From Jeotgalibacillus terrae (lineage in GTDB: Bacteria; Bacillota; Bacilli; Bacillales; Jeotgalibacillaceae), in assembly GCF_016908195.1 (NCBI RefSeq), contig NZ_JAFBDK010000006.1, forward strand, positions 124,001 through 188,000: a stretch of DNA of 64,000 nucleotides, in the 5' to 3' direction. Shown here piece after piece: positions 1 to 8,887 of the stretch. Position 1 is the first letter of the stretch, and each line of letters begins with the position of its first letter. A model generated the notes under the pieces. That model was not told the DNA's origin, did no database searches, and saw only the letters and a list, made by a program, of their open reading frames with translations. The position numbers and the translations under genes were made by a program.

Positions 1-821
1 TTATACAGCTTTGTCAGCTGATCATAGTTGGCTTCCTGCTTTTCAAGCTCTGAAAGCTTGACTTCAACAGGTGCAGTTCTGGTAATCGTTGCAAGCTTTT
101 TACTCATTTCTGCAAGCTGCTTGTTTTCCTCGAGCTTTTCTTTCAGCTTCTTACCGCTGACTTCATCGATTGAATCAAGTACGTTTTCAAGTGTGCCAAA
201 CTGCTTCAGCAGCTTGATCGCTGTTTTTTCGCCGACACCCGGAACACCCGGGATATTATCTGAAGCATCTCCCATCAGACCTTTCATATCAATGATCTGG
301 TCCGGTGTAAGTCCATACTTTTCATTAATATGCGCCGGTGTATATTGTTCGAGGTCAGTGATCCCTTTTTTCGTGATATCCACTCTGATCCGTTCTGATG
401 ACAGCTGAGTTAGATCCTTATCTCCTGAAATAATAACCGTATCAAATCCATCTTTTTCAGCCTGCGTACTGAGCGTGCCGATAATATCATCAGCTTCGTA
501 CTGATCAAGCTCATAGTATTTGATATTATGAGCGTTTAATAAGTCGCGGATAAACGGAAACTGTTCAGACAGCTCAGGCGGTGTTTTCTGTCTTCCACCT
601 TTATAGTCTTCAAATGTTTTGTGGCGGAACGTTGTTTTACCAGCGTCAAAAGCAACCATCAGGTGAGTCGGCTGTTCTTCTTCAAGCAGCTTCATCAGCA
701 TGGTTGTAAATCCGTAAATCGCATTCGTATGTATACCTTTATCATTATTCAGCAACGGCAGCGCGAAAAATGCACGATACGCTATACTGTTCCCATCAAT
801 CAGTACTAATTTCTTAGACAA
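1..821 (-). CDS. polA: DNA polymerase I, N-terminal part (runs off window)
   Basis: This is the first ~273 residues of DNA polymerase I, which fills gaps and removes RNA primers; the visible part is the 5'-3' exonuclease (FEN) domain. Visible landmarks are LVLIDGNSIAYRA at the N-terminus, VAFDAGKTTFRH, the acidic patch QYEADDIIGT and SGDKDLTQL, then the helix-hairpin-helix segment GLMGDASDNIPGVPGVGEKTA. The polymerase domain lies outside the window. I chose the TTG at 821 because AAGGAG (831-836) stands 9 nt upstream of it, while the in-frame ATG at 830 directly abuts that site. It lies downstream of hflKC on the same strand, separated by a terminator. Confidence 0.96.
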   Translation of the reverse strand, partial: MSKKLVLIDGNSIAYRAFFALPLLNNDKGIHTNAIYGFTTMLMKLLEEEQPTHLMVAFDAGKTTFRHKTFEDYKGGRQKTPPELSEQFPFIRDLLNAHNIKYYELDQYEADDIIGTLSTQAEKDGFDTVIISGDKDLTQLSSERIRVDITKKGITDLEQYTPAHINEKYGLTPDQIIDMKGLMGDASDNIPGVPGVGEKTAIKLLKQFGTLENVLDSIDEVSGKKLKEKLEENKQLAEMSKKLATITRTAPVEVKLSELEKQEANYDQLTKLY

Positions 822-913
822 ACCAGCCATCTCCTTTATATTCAAAACTTTTATGTTCATTACGCTTTTGAACACTTCAGCGCATGTTCTGTCACTTATT
901 CATATAAGCAAAT

Positions 914-969
914 AAAAAAGCTGTTTTCCCTTTTCATTTTAGCATGTCCAAAATGAAAGGGAAAACAGC
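914..969 (-). terminator. Rho-independent terminator after hflKC
   Basis: A long stem built from GCTGTTTTCCCTTTCATTTT and its complement lies just after the hflC stop codon. It is followed on the minus strand by a T-run (914-919 read as A on plus). It separates hflKC from polA. Confidence 0.85.
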
Positions 970-974
970 GTGGC

Positions 975-1931
975 TTATTCGGTGATACCTTGCAGAAGCT
1001 CCGCATAAGGAGAATCTGAAGGAAGAATAATCATTGTCTCATCATTTAAAGTTGTTTTGTAAGATTCAAGTGTTCTATACAGTTCATAAAATTCCGGGTC
1101 CTTAGAAAATGCTTCGTTGTAAACTCTTGCAGCTTCCGCTTCTCCTTCAGCACGTATGATATCTGCATCCGCTTTAGCTGTAGCAATCATTTCCCTTACT
1201 TCACGGTCTGTATTTGCTTCGATAATGTTTTTATTTGCATCACCAGTAGAAAGGTAATCCTGTGCGGTAGTCTGACGTTCAGAGATCATCCGGGTATAAA
1301 CAGTTTCTTCGTTTGCCTGTGGAAGGTTCGTCTGTTTCATCCGGACATCGACTACCTCAATCCCAAATTGCTCCTGTGCAAGCAGCTCATTTACTCTTTC
1401 TGTTACACGGTCATTCAGGCTGCCACGCGATGATTTCTCATCATTAATGATCTGATCGTATTCAAACTGTCCCAGCTCTGACCGGACAACAGAATATATA
1501 TATTCTTCCATTCTTGATTCAGCATTGATCATAGTACCGGCATTTGAAATCATATTCACCGGATCTGTTATCCGCCAGACTGAGTAATTATCAATGATGA
1601 TTCTCTTTTTATCTTTTGTATTAATCTCAGCTTCTGACACATCGTATGTCATCTGATATTTCGGAAGTGTAGTGACAGATTGAACAAATGGAATTTTTGC
1701 ATTTAATCCCGGTTCATCTATAATTTTAACGACTTCACCAAATTGGCGGACAACGCGATATTCACCTTCTTTAACGATAAAGACATTCAAAAGCGTTACA
1801 ATCAGAAGGAACAGCAATAGTCCAATGACAATAAAGACTTTAGTGAATTTTTTCCACTCAATATCCACTTTCGGTTTGTCTGTCTTCGGCTTTTTATTAA
1901 ACTCAAAAATCTTATTCTGATCATTGTCCAT
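975..1931 (-). CDS. hflC: HflC, SPFH-domain modulator of FtsH protease
   Basis: Band-7/SPFH (prohibitin-like) membrane protein of 318 aa. It has one N-terminal membrane segment (about residues 35-55 of the called protein), an SPFH domain and a charged helical region with the EAEAARVYNEAF motif typical of HflC. In characterised bacteria HflC pairs with HflK to form a membrane cage around FtsH. The ATG at 1931 is preferred over a GTG at 1946 because AGTGAGGA sits 8 nt upstream of it. The gene overlaps the end of hflK by 11 nt, implying translational coupling. Confidence 0.92.
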   Translation of the reverse strand: MDNDQNKIFEFNKKPKTDKPKVDIEWKKFTKVFIVIGLLLFLLIVTLLNVFIVKEGEYRVVRQFGEVVKIIDEPGLNAKIPFVQSVTTLPKYQMTYDVSEAEINTKDKKRIIIDNYSVWRITDPVNMISNAGTMINAESRMEEYIYSVVRSELGQFEYDQIINDEKSSRGSLNDRVTERVNELLAQEQFGIEVVDVRMKQTNLPQANEETVYTRMISERQTTAQDYLSTGDANKNIIEANTDREVREMIATAKADADIIRAEGEAEAARVYNEAFSKDPEFYELYRTLESYKTTLNDETMIILPSDSPYAELLQGITE

Positions 1932-2889
1932 TTGCAGATTCCTCACTTTCTTCAGCCACAGCTGGCGGTTGTTGACGGTCAGGCTGCAAAGGCAGATATT
2001 TCATCGTATTTCCATCATCATTCATGATATAAAGCTTTGTTCCAGGAAGCACCTGTTCAAGTGTTTCAAGCGTTAGACGCTGTCGTGTAATATCAGGATT
2101 ATTCTGATACTCAGTTAAAATCTTATTAAAAACAGCAACGTCACCGCGCGCCTGTTCAATTCTCGAAGTTTTTTCACCTTCAGCTCTCGACGCAATGGCC
2201 TTCACTTCACCTTTTGCTTCATTCAGCTTTTGACTCTGATATTTTTTTGCTTCATTTTCCTTTGTAATCATTGTTTCACGTGCATCTGTTACAGCAGTAA
2301 ATGCCTTACGTACTTCCTGATTCGGCAATTCTACATCCTGTAGTTGCACTGCCTGAATTGATATACCTATTTCATATTTTTCAATTAATGATGCCAGTAA
2401 ATCTCTCGTTTCGGCTTCAATTTCCGCTTTACCCGAAGTCAATGCAGCATCAATTGTTGAGCTTCCGATAATACTTCTGATCGAGGCAGAAGTTGCGTCA
2501 AACAAGACTTCCTCAGGATCTTCAGCATTAAATAAGAAATCTCTCGGTTCAGTGATCTTCCATTGAACGACCAGATCAGCTAACACAATATTTTCATCAC
2601 CTGTAATCATTACTGTTTCTTCAGGAAATGATTTAATTTCTCCATCTTCTTCTTCATATCCGAACTGGAGACTGAACGTTTCTTTTGACAATATTTCAAC
2701 CTGCTGTATTGGCCATGGCAATTTAAATTTCAAACCTGACTCTGTGATCGTTTCATTTGCTTCACCAAATGTCAGAACGAGCGCCTGTTCAGATTCATCT
2801 ACTGTATACCATGAAGTAAACAGTACAACCAGTAATATTGCCGACCCTACGACAATCCCGATTCCAGCCATGATTCTTCTCATACTCAC
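1921..2889 (-). CDS. hflK: HflK, SPFH-domain modulator of FtsH protease
   Basis: SPFH protein of 322 aa, first gene of the hflK-hflC pair. An N-terminal membrane helix (about residues 7-27) is followed by the band-7 domain, with VDESEQALVLTFGE typical of HflK, and a helical region rich in KNEAKKYQSQKLNEAKGEV-type repeats. A GTG start at 2889 is supported by AAAGGGAG 8 nt upstream; ATG at 2883 is a possible alternative with poorer spacing. The C-terminal tail is acidic and Gln/Pro-rich. Confidence 0.92.
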   Translation of the reverse strand: MSMRRIMAGIGIVVGSAILLVVLFTSWYTVDESEQALVLTFGEANETITESGLKFKLPWPIQQVEILSKETFSLQFGYEEEDGEIKSFPEETVMITGDENIVLADLVVQWKITEPRDFLFNAEDPEEVLFDATSASIRSIIGSSTIDAALTSGKAEIEAETRDLLASLIEKYEIGISIQAVQLQDVELPNQEVRKAFTAVTDARETMITKENEAKKYQSQKLNEAKGEVKAIASRAEGEKTSRIEQARGDVAVFNKILTEYQNNPDITRQRLTLETLEQVLPGTKLYIMNDDGNTMKYLPLQPDRQQPPAVAEESEESANGQ

Positions 2890-2911
2890 TGGGCAAACTC
2901 CCTTTCTTTAT

Positions 2912-2940
2912 GTATTACCTATGATACGGAAATGTTACAA
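2912..2940 (-). promoter_or_regulatory. Candidate sigma-A promoter of hflKC
   Basis: On the minus strand TTGTAA (2935-2940) and TAATAC (2912-2917) are separated by 17 nt, about 23 nt before the hflK start. The match to consensus is only moderate. Confidence 0.4.
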
Positions 2941-2972
2941 AAAGGTTTCAGGAAATTTCATTTGCACATGAG

Positions 2973-3004
2973 AAAAAGCGTGAACGGGGTCTGTTCACGC
3001 TTTT
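2973..3004 (-). terminator. Rho-independent terminator after phoPR
   Basis: A perfect 12-bp stem, AAAAGCGTGAAC and its complement around a 7-nt loop, is followed by a T-run on the minus strand. It lies about 100 nt past the phoR stop and can act in both directions. Confidence 0.85.
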
Positions 3005-3102
3005 AATGGGGTTCCCTGGATGAAGGGGTTTTCACTTAGTATCTTATCAATGAAATATTAAACCACTGTCACTTTTGTGTAAATTCCATGTAAAGATTTC
3101 CA

Positions 3103-4866
3103 TTACTTATTCATGTGAATCGGTAATGTTATGGTGAAAACCGTTCCTTTTTCAGGTTCACTTTCAACTTTAATCTCGCCATTGTGCACTTCAATGATAT
3201 GTTTTACAATTGCAAGTCCGAGGCCAGTCCCCCCTGAGTTTCTACTGCGGGCTTTATCTACGCGATAGAAGCGCTCAAAGATACGGGACAGTTCTTCTTG
3301 TTCCATGCCGATTCCTTGATCGATAAACTGCAGTTGAATATGTTCTTTCACTTTTTCAGATCTGATAACGATATCCTGATCCGGATAAGAATAAGTAATG
3401 GCATTTGTCACAAGATTAATAAACACCTGTTTTAACCGGTCAGCATCCCCTTCGATGATCAAAGGCCTTTGAATATCTAACCTGACCTGTGCATTCTTCT
3501 TACTTGCCTTATGGGCCATCATGACAGATACGTCTTCAAGAATGTCAGCAAGATCGACCTGCTTTAATGACAGCTTGAATCCCTGCTGTTCCACACGTGA
3601 GAGTTCAAGCAGGTCCTGAATCAGCATCTGAAGCCTGTCACTTTCTTTTGCAATAATACTTAAAAATGATTCAAGCGCTCCCTGATCGTGCATCGCACCA
3701 TCGAGCAATGTTTCAGTAAAACCTTTTATTGATGTAATCGGCGTTTTTACTTCGTGCGATACATTTGCCACAAAATCTTTTCGCATCTGCTCAAGTTTTT
3801 TCAGCTCAGATATATCATGAAATACAAGGACGATTCCCTGCCATGCACTCCGCTCTCCAATAATTGGTGCACCATATACTTCAAGGTGCTTGTGAGGAAA
3901 CGTTTCTTCAATAAGAATTTGCTTTCTGACCCGCTGTTCTGTCAGAAACACTTCTTCGGCAAGCTCATTTACCTGAACATTCTTGAAAACATCGACATAG
4001 CTCTCGTTCAATACATCTTCTATCCGGGAATGGAAAAAATTCAGGAACGGGCGATTAACAAGAACGATATACCCCTGCTTATCAATCATGATTAAGCCAC
4101 TGCCCATATTTTCAATCAGTGTTCTCAAACGGTCCTGCTGAACAGATTGTTCACTGACCATTTCCTGCAGATTTCTTGCAAGAATGTTAATCGCATTACT
4201 GAGCATCCCTGTCTCATCCGCACGGTCCTCAAACGTTCTTGCTTTATAATTACCTTTGGCCAGCTGTATCGCTACCTCAGTGGCCGATTCAATCGGTTTT
4301 GTGTATTGGTTGGTAATTCTTGCACCGATATAAATAATCATTCCCATTGCAGCACCCAGCGTAATAGCAAGAATCAGCCAGATTTGGCGGTAAACGTCTT
4401 CCAAATTATCAAATGAAGCAGCAAGTATGACATATCCGCTTTCTGAGCCGGTTTCAACACTGCTGATATAATAAAAGTTACTGTCATCTGCAGGAATTCG
4501 CACAATGCCATCATCAGTGTCAGGCAAGGAGCTATTGATTTCAGTCATCATCTGATTATGGTCTATATCTGAAACAGCCTGTCCTGAATCGTATACAACA
4601 TCCGTATCTTCTGTTAGTATCGTAATTCTTGTTTCAAGCACTTCACTTAGTTCATCAAATAAAACAGATCTCAATTCAGCAAAAGAAGGCTCCTGTTCAG
4701 TCTGGTTGATGACAATATTCATTTCTTTTTCTATTCTTGAATGCAGTGCATTCAGATAATAAGATTTAACCAGCTCGCCAATAATGATCCCTAAGCCGAT
4801 CAGGACCAAAAAGATCAGAGTAATTAATGCAAATAACAGCCGCCCTTTAAAAGAAGTCAGTTTCAC
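3103..4866 (-). CDS. phoR: Sensor histidine kinase PhoR
   Basis: Membrane histidine kinase of 587 aa, partner of PhoP in the phosphate-starvation response. Domain order: membrane helix (about 10-33), extracytoplasmic sensor (about 35-160), second helix (about 160-182), HAMP, PAS (about 245-355), HisKA with the phospho-acceptor His371 in FVANVSHEVKTP, and HATPase_c with GTGLGLAIV. The GTG start overlaps the phoP stop by 4 nt (GTGA), so the two are translationally coupled. Length and order match Bacillus PhoR. Confidence 0.95.
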   Translation of the reverse strand: MKLTSFKGRLLFALITLIFLVLIGLGIIIGELVKSYYLNALHSRIEKEMNIVINQTEQEPSFAELRSVLFDELSEVLETRITILTEDTDVVYDSGQAVSDIDHNQMMTEINSSLPDTDDGIVRIPADDSNFYYISSVETGSESGYVILAASFDNLEDVYRQIWLILAITLGAAMGMIIYIGARITNQYTKPIESATEVAIQLAKGNYKARTFEDRADETGMLSNAINILARNLQEMVSEQSVQQDRLRTLIENMGSGLIMIDKQGYIVLVNRPFLNFFHSRIEDVLNESYVDVFKNVQVNELAEEVFLTEQRVRKQILIEETFPHKHLEVYGAPIIGERSAWQGIVLVFHDISELKKLEQMRKDFVANVSHEVKTPITSIKGFTETLLDGAMHDQGALESFLSIIAKESDRLQMLIQDLLELSRVEQQGFKLSLKQVDLADILEDVSVMMAHKASKKNAQVRLDIQRPLIIEGDADRLKQVFINLVTNAITYSYPDQDIVIRSEKVKEHIQLQFIDQGIGMEQEELSRIFERFYRVDKARSRNSGGTGLGLAIVKHIIEVHNGEIKVESEPEKGTVFTITLPIHMNK

Positions 4867-5573
4867 GTGACTTTCGGCTTCTCCATTTTATAACCCAGGC
4901 CTCTAATTGTTTTGATGTACACCGGCTTTTTCGTATTCTCTTCTATTTTTTCACGGAGGTGGCTGATATGAACATCAACAATTCTTGTATCCCCGGCGAA
5001 GTCATAATTCCAGACGGTCTGAAGCAGCTGATCACGCGTCAGCACACGCCCTTTATTCTCAATTAAATAGACAAGCAGTTCGAATTCCTTCGGTGTCAGC
5101 TCGATCTGTTCACCACGGAAAAAAGCTTCATATTGCTCCGGAAAAACTTTTACTTCACCCAATTCGATGAAATCCTCTTCAACTTCAGGTTCTTTCACTT
5201 CCAGACGGCCGGCTCTTCTTAAGATCGCCTTCACTCTTGCAACGACTTCTCTCGGGCTGAACGGTTTTGTCATGTAATCATCCGCTCCAAGCTCGAGACC
5301 AAGTACTTTATCAAATTCTTCATCTTTTGCAGTCAGCATAATAATCGGTATATGAATCTGTTTTTGTCTGAGCTGCTTGCAGACTTCGATCCCATCCATC
5401 ACAGGCAGCATCAGATCGAGCACAAGCAAATCAGGATTCTCACTTTCCACAAGTGCAATTCCCTCTGCACCGTCATAAGCTGTCAGTACTTCATATCCTG
5501 ACTGTTCAAGATTGTACTTTAATAGTGTTACGATTGATTGTTCATCATCTACAACAAGTACTTTTTTCTTCAT
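4863..5573 (-). CDS. phoP: Response regulator PhoP (OmpR family)
   Basis: Response regulator of 236 aa with a receiver domain (residues 1-120) and an OmpR-type winged-helix DNA-binding domain (about 135-232). The acidic pocket D9-D10 and phospho-acceptor D53 (LLVLDLMLP) are present, as is the conserved Lys of DDYMTKPFSPRE. It is transcribed with phoR, which it overlaps by 4 nt. The start has GGAGGTACACA directly upstream. The gene order mdh-(maoC)-phoP-phoR-polA supports PhoP over other OmpR-type regulators. Confidence 0.95.
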   Translation of the reverse strand: MKKKVLVVDDEQSIVTLLKYNLEQSGYEVLTAYDGAEGIALVESENPDLLVLDLMLPVMDGIEVCKQLRQKQIHIPIIMLTAKDEEFDKVLGLELGADDYMTKPFSPREVVARVKAILRRAGRLEVKEPEVEEDFIELGEVKVFPEQYEAFFRGEQIELTPKEFELLVYLIENKGRVLTRDQLLQTVWNYDFAGDTRIVDVHISHLREKIEENTKKPVYIKTIRGLGYKMEKPKVT

Positions 5574-5667
5574 TGTGTACCTCCAGAAGCTATTATTAAC
5601 CCCTAATCATCCGATTTCATTATAGTACAAATTCAGTAAGGATGGTGCTTCTATTATGTTTTCCATT

Positions 5668-5699
5668 AAAAAAAGCCGCGACAATATGTCTCGACTTTC
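5668..5699 (-). terminator. Probable terminator after the MaoC-like gene
   Basis: An imperfect stem (AGTCGAGACA against TGTCGCGGCT, two mismatches) is followed by seven T on the minus strand. It resembles the hairpin beside the repeat near 36.0 kb. The repeat copy lies between it and the gene's stop codon. Confidence 0.6.
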
Positions 5700-5749
5700 A
5701 GAAAACGGTTCGGTTCACTGCAAGTTAAAAAATAAAAAATACGTTAATT

Positions 5750-5875
5750 TTTAAAGACCAATGTTGTTTTAGCACAGCTCGGAATTGGAGCGAAAGGGGG
5801 TCAGGAAGCTTACCGCACGCCCTGCGGAAAGCGTTCCCCCTGCAGCGGAATCGGGCAGCCAGCTTATCAGAGCCT
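5750..5875 (+). repeat. Dispersed GC-rich repeat, copy A
   Basis: The left part, TTTAGCACAGCT followed by ATTGGAGCG, matches the repeat remnants beside brnQ. The right part, CTGCGGAAAGCG then CCCCCTGCAGCGGAA, matches the end of the repeat near 36.1 kb. It is non-coding. Confidence 0.65.
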
Positions 5876-5880
5876 ATTAT

Positions 5881-6357
5881 TTAAAAATTATCAAGTGCGG
5901 AGCCTTCGAACTTTTGGAGTTTTGACGGTGGGCACGCGATGACTGTTCCACTGATAACCGTATCTCCACTTTCGTCTGTACCGCGTACGCTGATTTCAAC
6001 TTCTGATTTGGGTCTGTCGATTGATTTAATTTCAAATACATAATCTACTGTTGCATAATGGTAGAGCGGCTTTGGAAAGCTTAGTGAATGACTTTTAATA
6101 TGTGAGCCGGGGCCCGGCATGTATTTAGACACGGCTGAAGTAACAAAACCTGTCAGCATGATCGTCGGAACGATCGGCTTTTTATATGAAGTCTGTGACG
6201 CATAGTCATGCTGAATATACAGCGGGTTTGAGTCGTTTGTTAACCCTAAAAACAGCAGCAGGTCTTTATCTTCAATTTTTTCAGTAAGCGTCAATTTTTC
6301 GCCGATTGACATTTCTTCTATCTGACGTCCAATTTTTCTTTTCTTCCCCAATAACAT
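5881..6357 (-). CDS. MaoC-like hotdog-fold protein, catalytic His replaced
   Basis: Protein of 158 aa with a single MaoC/(R)-hydratase hotdog domain spanning most of its length. Active (R)-specific enoyl-CoA hydratases carry Asp and His in a D-x-N-P-x-H signature. Here the segment is NDSNPLYI, so Asp42 is kept but the His position is Tyr47, and the usual IVHG segment reads IVPT (62-65). The fold is recognisable but hydratase activity is doubtful. It sits alone between mdh and phoP. AGGGGGAG precedes the ATG. Confidence 0.8.
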   Translation of the reverse strand: MLLGKKRKIGRQIEEMSIGEKLTLTEKIEDKDLLLFLGLTNDSNPLYIQHDYASQTSYKKPIVPTIMLTGFVTSAVSKYMPGPGSHIKSHSLSFPKPLYHYATVDYVFEIKSIDRPKSEVEISVRGTDESGDTVISGTVIACPPSKLQKFEGSALDNF

Positions 6358-6462
6358 GATGACTCCCCCTTGATAACATTAATCTTTCTCCTGAAAATAA
6401 GTTAACCTTATTATAAAGCATTTCTGCAATATTCAAAATATTTTTTGCCTGATGCTCATGTT

Positions 6463-6493
6463 AAAAAGGAACTGCCAGTATCAGCAGTTCCTC
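6463..6493 (-). terminator. Rho-independent terminator of citZ-icd-mdh
   Basis: The 9-bp stem AGGAACTGC with its complement and an 8-nt loop is followed by five T on the minus strand, immediately after the mdh stop. Confidence 0.88.
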
Positions 6494-6500
6494 ATTGCAA

Positions 6501-7445
6501 TTATGTTGATGACAGTGCGCTCATCACGCTGCGTACTGAGTCTGCTGATTTTTGAAGCTGTTGTTTCTCATCATCAGTCAGTTCAAGTTCCATAATCTTT
6601 TCGATGCCATTGCCTCCAAGGACGGTCGGAACACCAAGGTAAATGCCTTCGAATCCATACTCACCCTCAAGGAATGCCACTGATGGAAGAACGCGTTTCT
6701 GATCTTTCAGGATCGCTTCAGTCATTTCCATTAAAGCTGCAGCCGGTGCATAGTAAGCTGAACCGTTTCCAAGCAGTGCAACAATTTCTCCGCCGCCTTT
6801 TCTGGTACGTTCAATGATCGCATCAAGACGGTCTTTTGGGATCAGTGTTTCAAGCGGCACGCCGCCTGCACTAGAATAGCGCGTAAGAGGCACCATATCA
6901 TCCCCGTGACCTCCAAGTACAAACCCCTGAATATCTTTCACTGATAAACCGAGCTCTTCAGCTACAAATGTATTGAAACGTGCTGTATCAAGCACACCTG
7001 ATTGTCCGATTACGCGTTCTTTCGGAAGACCGGATTCTTTATAAACTGTGTAAGTCATCGCATCGACCGGGTTAGATAATACAAGAATCGTGGTATCAGG
7101 TGAATGCTTCACGATTTCCTTTGTAACAGACTTCATAATCTTTTCGTTTGTCTGAACAAGGTCATCTCTGCTCATACCAGGCTTTCTTGGCAGTCCGGCT
7201 GTAATAATGACGACATCAGAACCGGCTGTATCCGCGTAATCTGAAGTCCCTTTAATCGTTACGTCATAGCCAAACACCGGACCTGCTTCAAGCATGTCGA
7301 GCGCTTTTCCTTTTGTTGGATCTTCATTTTGAGGAATATCTACAAGCACTATATCTCCGAGTTCTTTTTGAGCTAAAAATAATGCAGTTGTTGCTCCTGT
7401 AAAACCTGCTCCGACTACTGAGATTTTATTTCGTGTAAATGCCAT
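6501..7445 (-). CDS. mdh: Malate dehydrogenase (LDH-like type)
   Basis: NAD-dependent malate dehydrogenase of 314 aa, interconverting malate and oxaloacetate in the TCA cycle. The Rossmann motif [10 protein letters not shown] starts near residue 12. Substrate-binding Arg87 and Arg93 ([12 protein letters not shown]), Asp153/Arg156 (GVLDTARF) and catalytic His180 ([11 protein letters not shown]) are present. Arg at 87 favours malate over lactate specificity. It is last in citZ-icd-mdh, with GGGGGAT as ribosome site and a terminator after it. Confidence 0.97.
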   Translation of the reverse strand: MAFTRNKISVVGAGFTGATTALFLAQKELGDIVLVDIPQNEDPTKGKALDMLEAGPVFGYDVTIKGTSDYADTAGSDVVIITAGLPRKPGMSRDDLVQTNEKIMKSVTKEIVKHSPDTTILVLSNPVDAMTYTVYKESGLPKERVIGQSGVLDTARFNTFVAEELGLSVKDIQGFVLGGHGDDMVPLTRYSSAGGVPLETLIPKDRLDAIIERTRKGGGEIVALLGNGSAYYAPAAALMEMTEAILKDQKRVLPSVAFLEGEYGFEGIYLGVPTVLGGNGIEKIMELELTDDEKQQLQKSADSVRSVMSALSST

Positions 7446-7480
7446 TTCAAATCCCCCTGTTATAAAATTATGTAGTTAAA

Positions 7481-7498
7481 GGCCGGCAAATGCCGGCC
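7481..7498 (-). other. Intercistronic hairpin between icd and mdh
   Basis: A perfect 8-bp GC stem (GGCCGGCA/TGCCGGCC) with a 2-nt apical gap lies between the icd stop and the mdh ribosome site. Only a short TTT follows, so it looks like an RNA-stability or processing hairpin rather than a terminator. Confidence 0.6.
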
Positions 7499-7507
7499 CA
7501 TGTCTTA

Positions 7508-8776
7508 TTACATATTTTCAATTAACGCAGTTCCGAATTCAGAACATTTAACTTCTGTAGCGCCGTCCATCAGACGTGCAAAGTCATACGTTACAACTTT
7601 AGAAGCAATTGTTTTCTCCATTGATTTTGAAATCAGATCAGCAGCTTCATTCCATCCAAGGTGCTCAAGAAGAAGAACGCCTGAAAGAATTACTGAAGAT
7701 GGGTTTACTTTATCAAGACCTGCATACTTCGGCGCTGTACCATGAGTTGCTTCAAAGATAGCGTGTCCAGTATCGTAGTTGATGTTTGCTCCCGGTGCAA
7801 TTCCGATTCCGCCAACCTGTGCAGCAAGTGCATCAGAGATGTAATCACCGTTCAGGTTCATTGTTGCAACGACATCAAACTCAGCGGGACGTGTAAGAAT
7901 CTGCTGAAGGAAGATATCAGCAATTGAATCTTTTACGATAATCTTACCGGCAGCTTCTGCATCGCTTTGTGCTTTGTTTGCAGCATCTGTACCCTGCTCG
8001 TCTTTAATCTGATCATACTGATTCCACGTGAATACTTTATCTCCGAATTCACGCTCTGCAAGATCATAACCCCAGCGCTTGAATGCACCTTCAGTAAATT
8101 TCATGATATTACCTTTGTGTACAAGTGTTACTGACTTACGGCCTTCTGTCAGTGCATAGTTAATAGCAGCACGGACAAGACGCTCAGTACCTTCCTTAGA
8201 AACCGGCTTCACACCAATTCCTGCAGTGTCAGGGAAACGGATATTTGTTGCACCCATTTCATCCTGAAGGAAGTTAATCAGCTTTTTCACTTCATCTGAT
8301 CCTTCAGCAAACTCAATACCTGCATAGATATCTTCAGTGTTTTCACGGAAAATAACCATGTCTGTATCTTCAGGACGCTTAACAGGTGATGGTACACCTT
8401 CGAAATAGCGTACAGGACGCAGGCAAGTGAAAAGGTCAAGCTGCTGACGAAGCGCTACGTTCAATGAACGGATCCCGCCACCGATTGGTGTTGTAAGAGG
8501 TCCTTTGATTGCAATAAAGTATTCGTTGATTGCATCAAGTGTTGCCTGTGGAAGCCACTCTCCAGTCTGGTCAAATGCTTTTTGACCCGCAAGTACTTCT
8601 TTCCACTCAATTTTCTTTTCTCCGTTATATGCTTTCTCAACTGCAGCGTCTAATACACGCTGTGCAGATGCCCAGATATCAGGGCCTGTACCGTCACCTT
8701 CAATAAAAGGTACGATTGGATTGTTTGGCACCTGTAGGTTACCGTTTGATACTGAAATTTTTTCACCTTGTGTCAT
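7508..8776 (-). CDS. icd: NADP-dependent isocitrate dehydrogenase
   Basis: Isocitrate dehydrogenase of 422 aa, converting isocitrate to 2-oxoglutarate in the TCA cycle. Ser104 in the substrate loop RSLNVALRQ matches the residue that is phosphorylated in E. coli. HGTAPKYAG in the coenzyme site has the Lys/Tyr pattern of NADP-specific enzymes. It is the middle gene of citZ-icd-mdh with hairpins on both flanks; GGAGGGAAAG precedes the ATG. Confidence 0.97.
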   Translation of the reverse strand: MTQGEKISVSNGNLQVPNNPIVPFIEGDGTGPDIWASAQRVLDAAVEKAYNGEKKIEWKEVLAGQKAFDQTGEWLPQATLDAINEYFIAIKGPLTTPIGGGIRSLNVALRQQLDLFTCLRPVRYFEGVPSPVKRPEDTDMVIFRENTEDIYAGIEFAEGSDEVKKLINFLQDEMGATNIRFPDTAGIGVKPVSKEGTERLVRAAINYALTEGRKSVTLVHKGNIMKFTEGAFKRWGYDLAEREFGDKVFTWNQYDQIKDEQGTDAANKAQSDAEAAGKIIVKDSIADIFLQQILTRPAEFDVVATMNLNGDYISDALAAQVGGIGIAPGANINYDTGHAIFEATHGTAPKYAGLDKVNPSSVILSGVLLLEHLGWNEAADLISKSMEKTIASKVVTYDFARLMDGATEVKCSEFGTALIENM

Positions 8777-8804
8777 AAGTCTTTCCCTCCAAATATCATT
8801 GGCC

Positions 8805-8831
8805 GGGGACTGACGTGAGCCGTCAGTCCCC
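8805..8831 (-). other. Intercistronic hairpin between citZ and icd
   Basis: A perfect 11-bp stem (GGGGACTGACG and complement) with a 5-nt loop lies between citZ and icd. No U-run follows it in the direction of transcription. It is a candidate mRNA processing or stabilising element. Confidence 0.7.
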
Positions 8832-8887
8832 AGGCTTTGTATACTATTACATCAGTTATCTGTCAGTTTGTAAAATGTTCTGTGAAA

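Larger units (their letters stand above)
5574..5880. other. Intergenic region: phoP upstream DNA, terminator and repeat copy
   Basis: This 307-nt gap holds the phoP upstream region (roughly 5574-5665), a terminator-like hairpin facing the minus strand (5668-5699) and a GC-rich repeat copy (about 5750-5875) abutting the stop codon of the MaoC gene. No coding sequence is evident. Confidence 0.7.

Noticed and set aside
7481-7498. Terminator between icd and mdh
   Set aside because: The stem is GC-rich but only TTT follows, so efficient intrinsic termination is unlikely.
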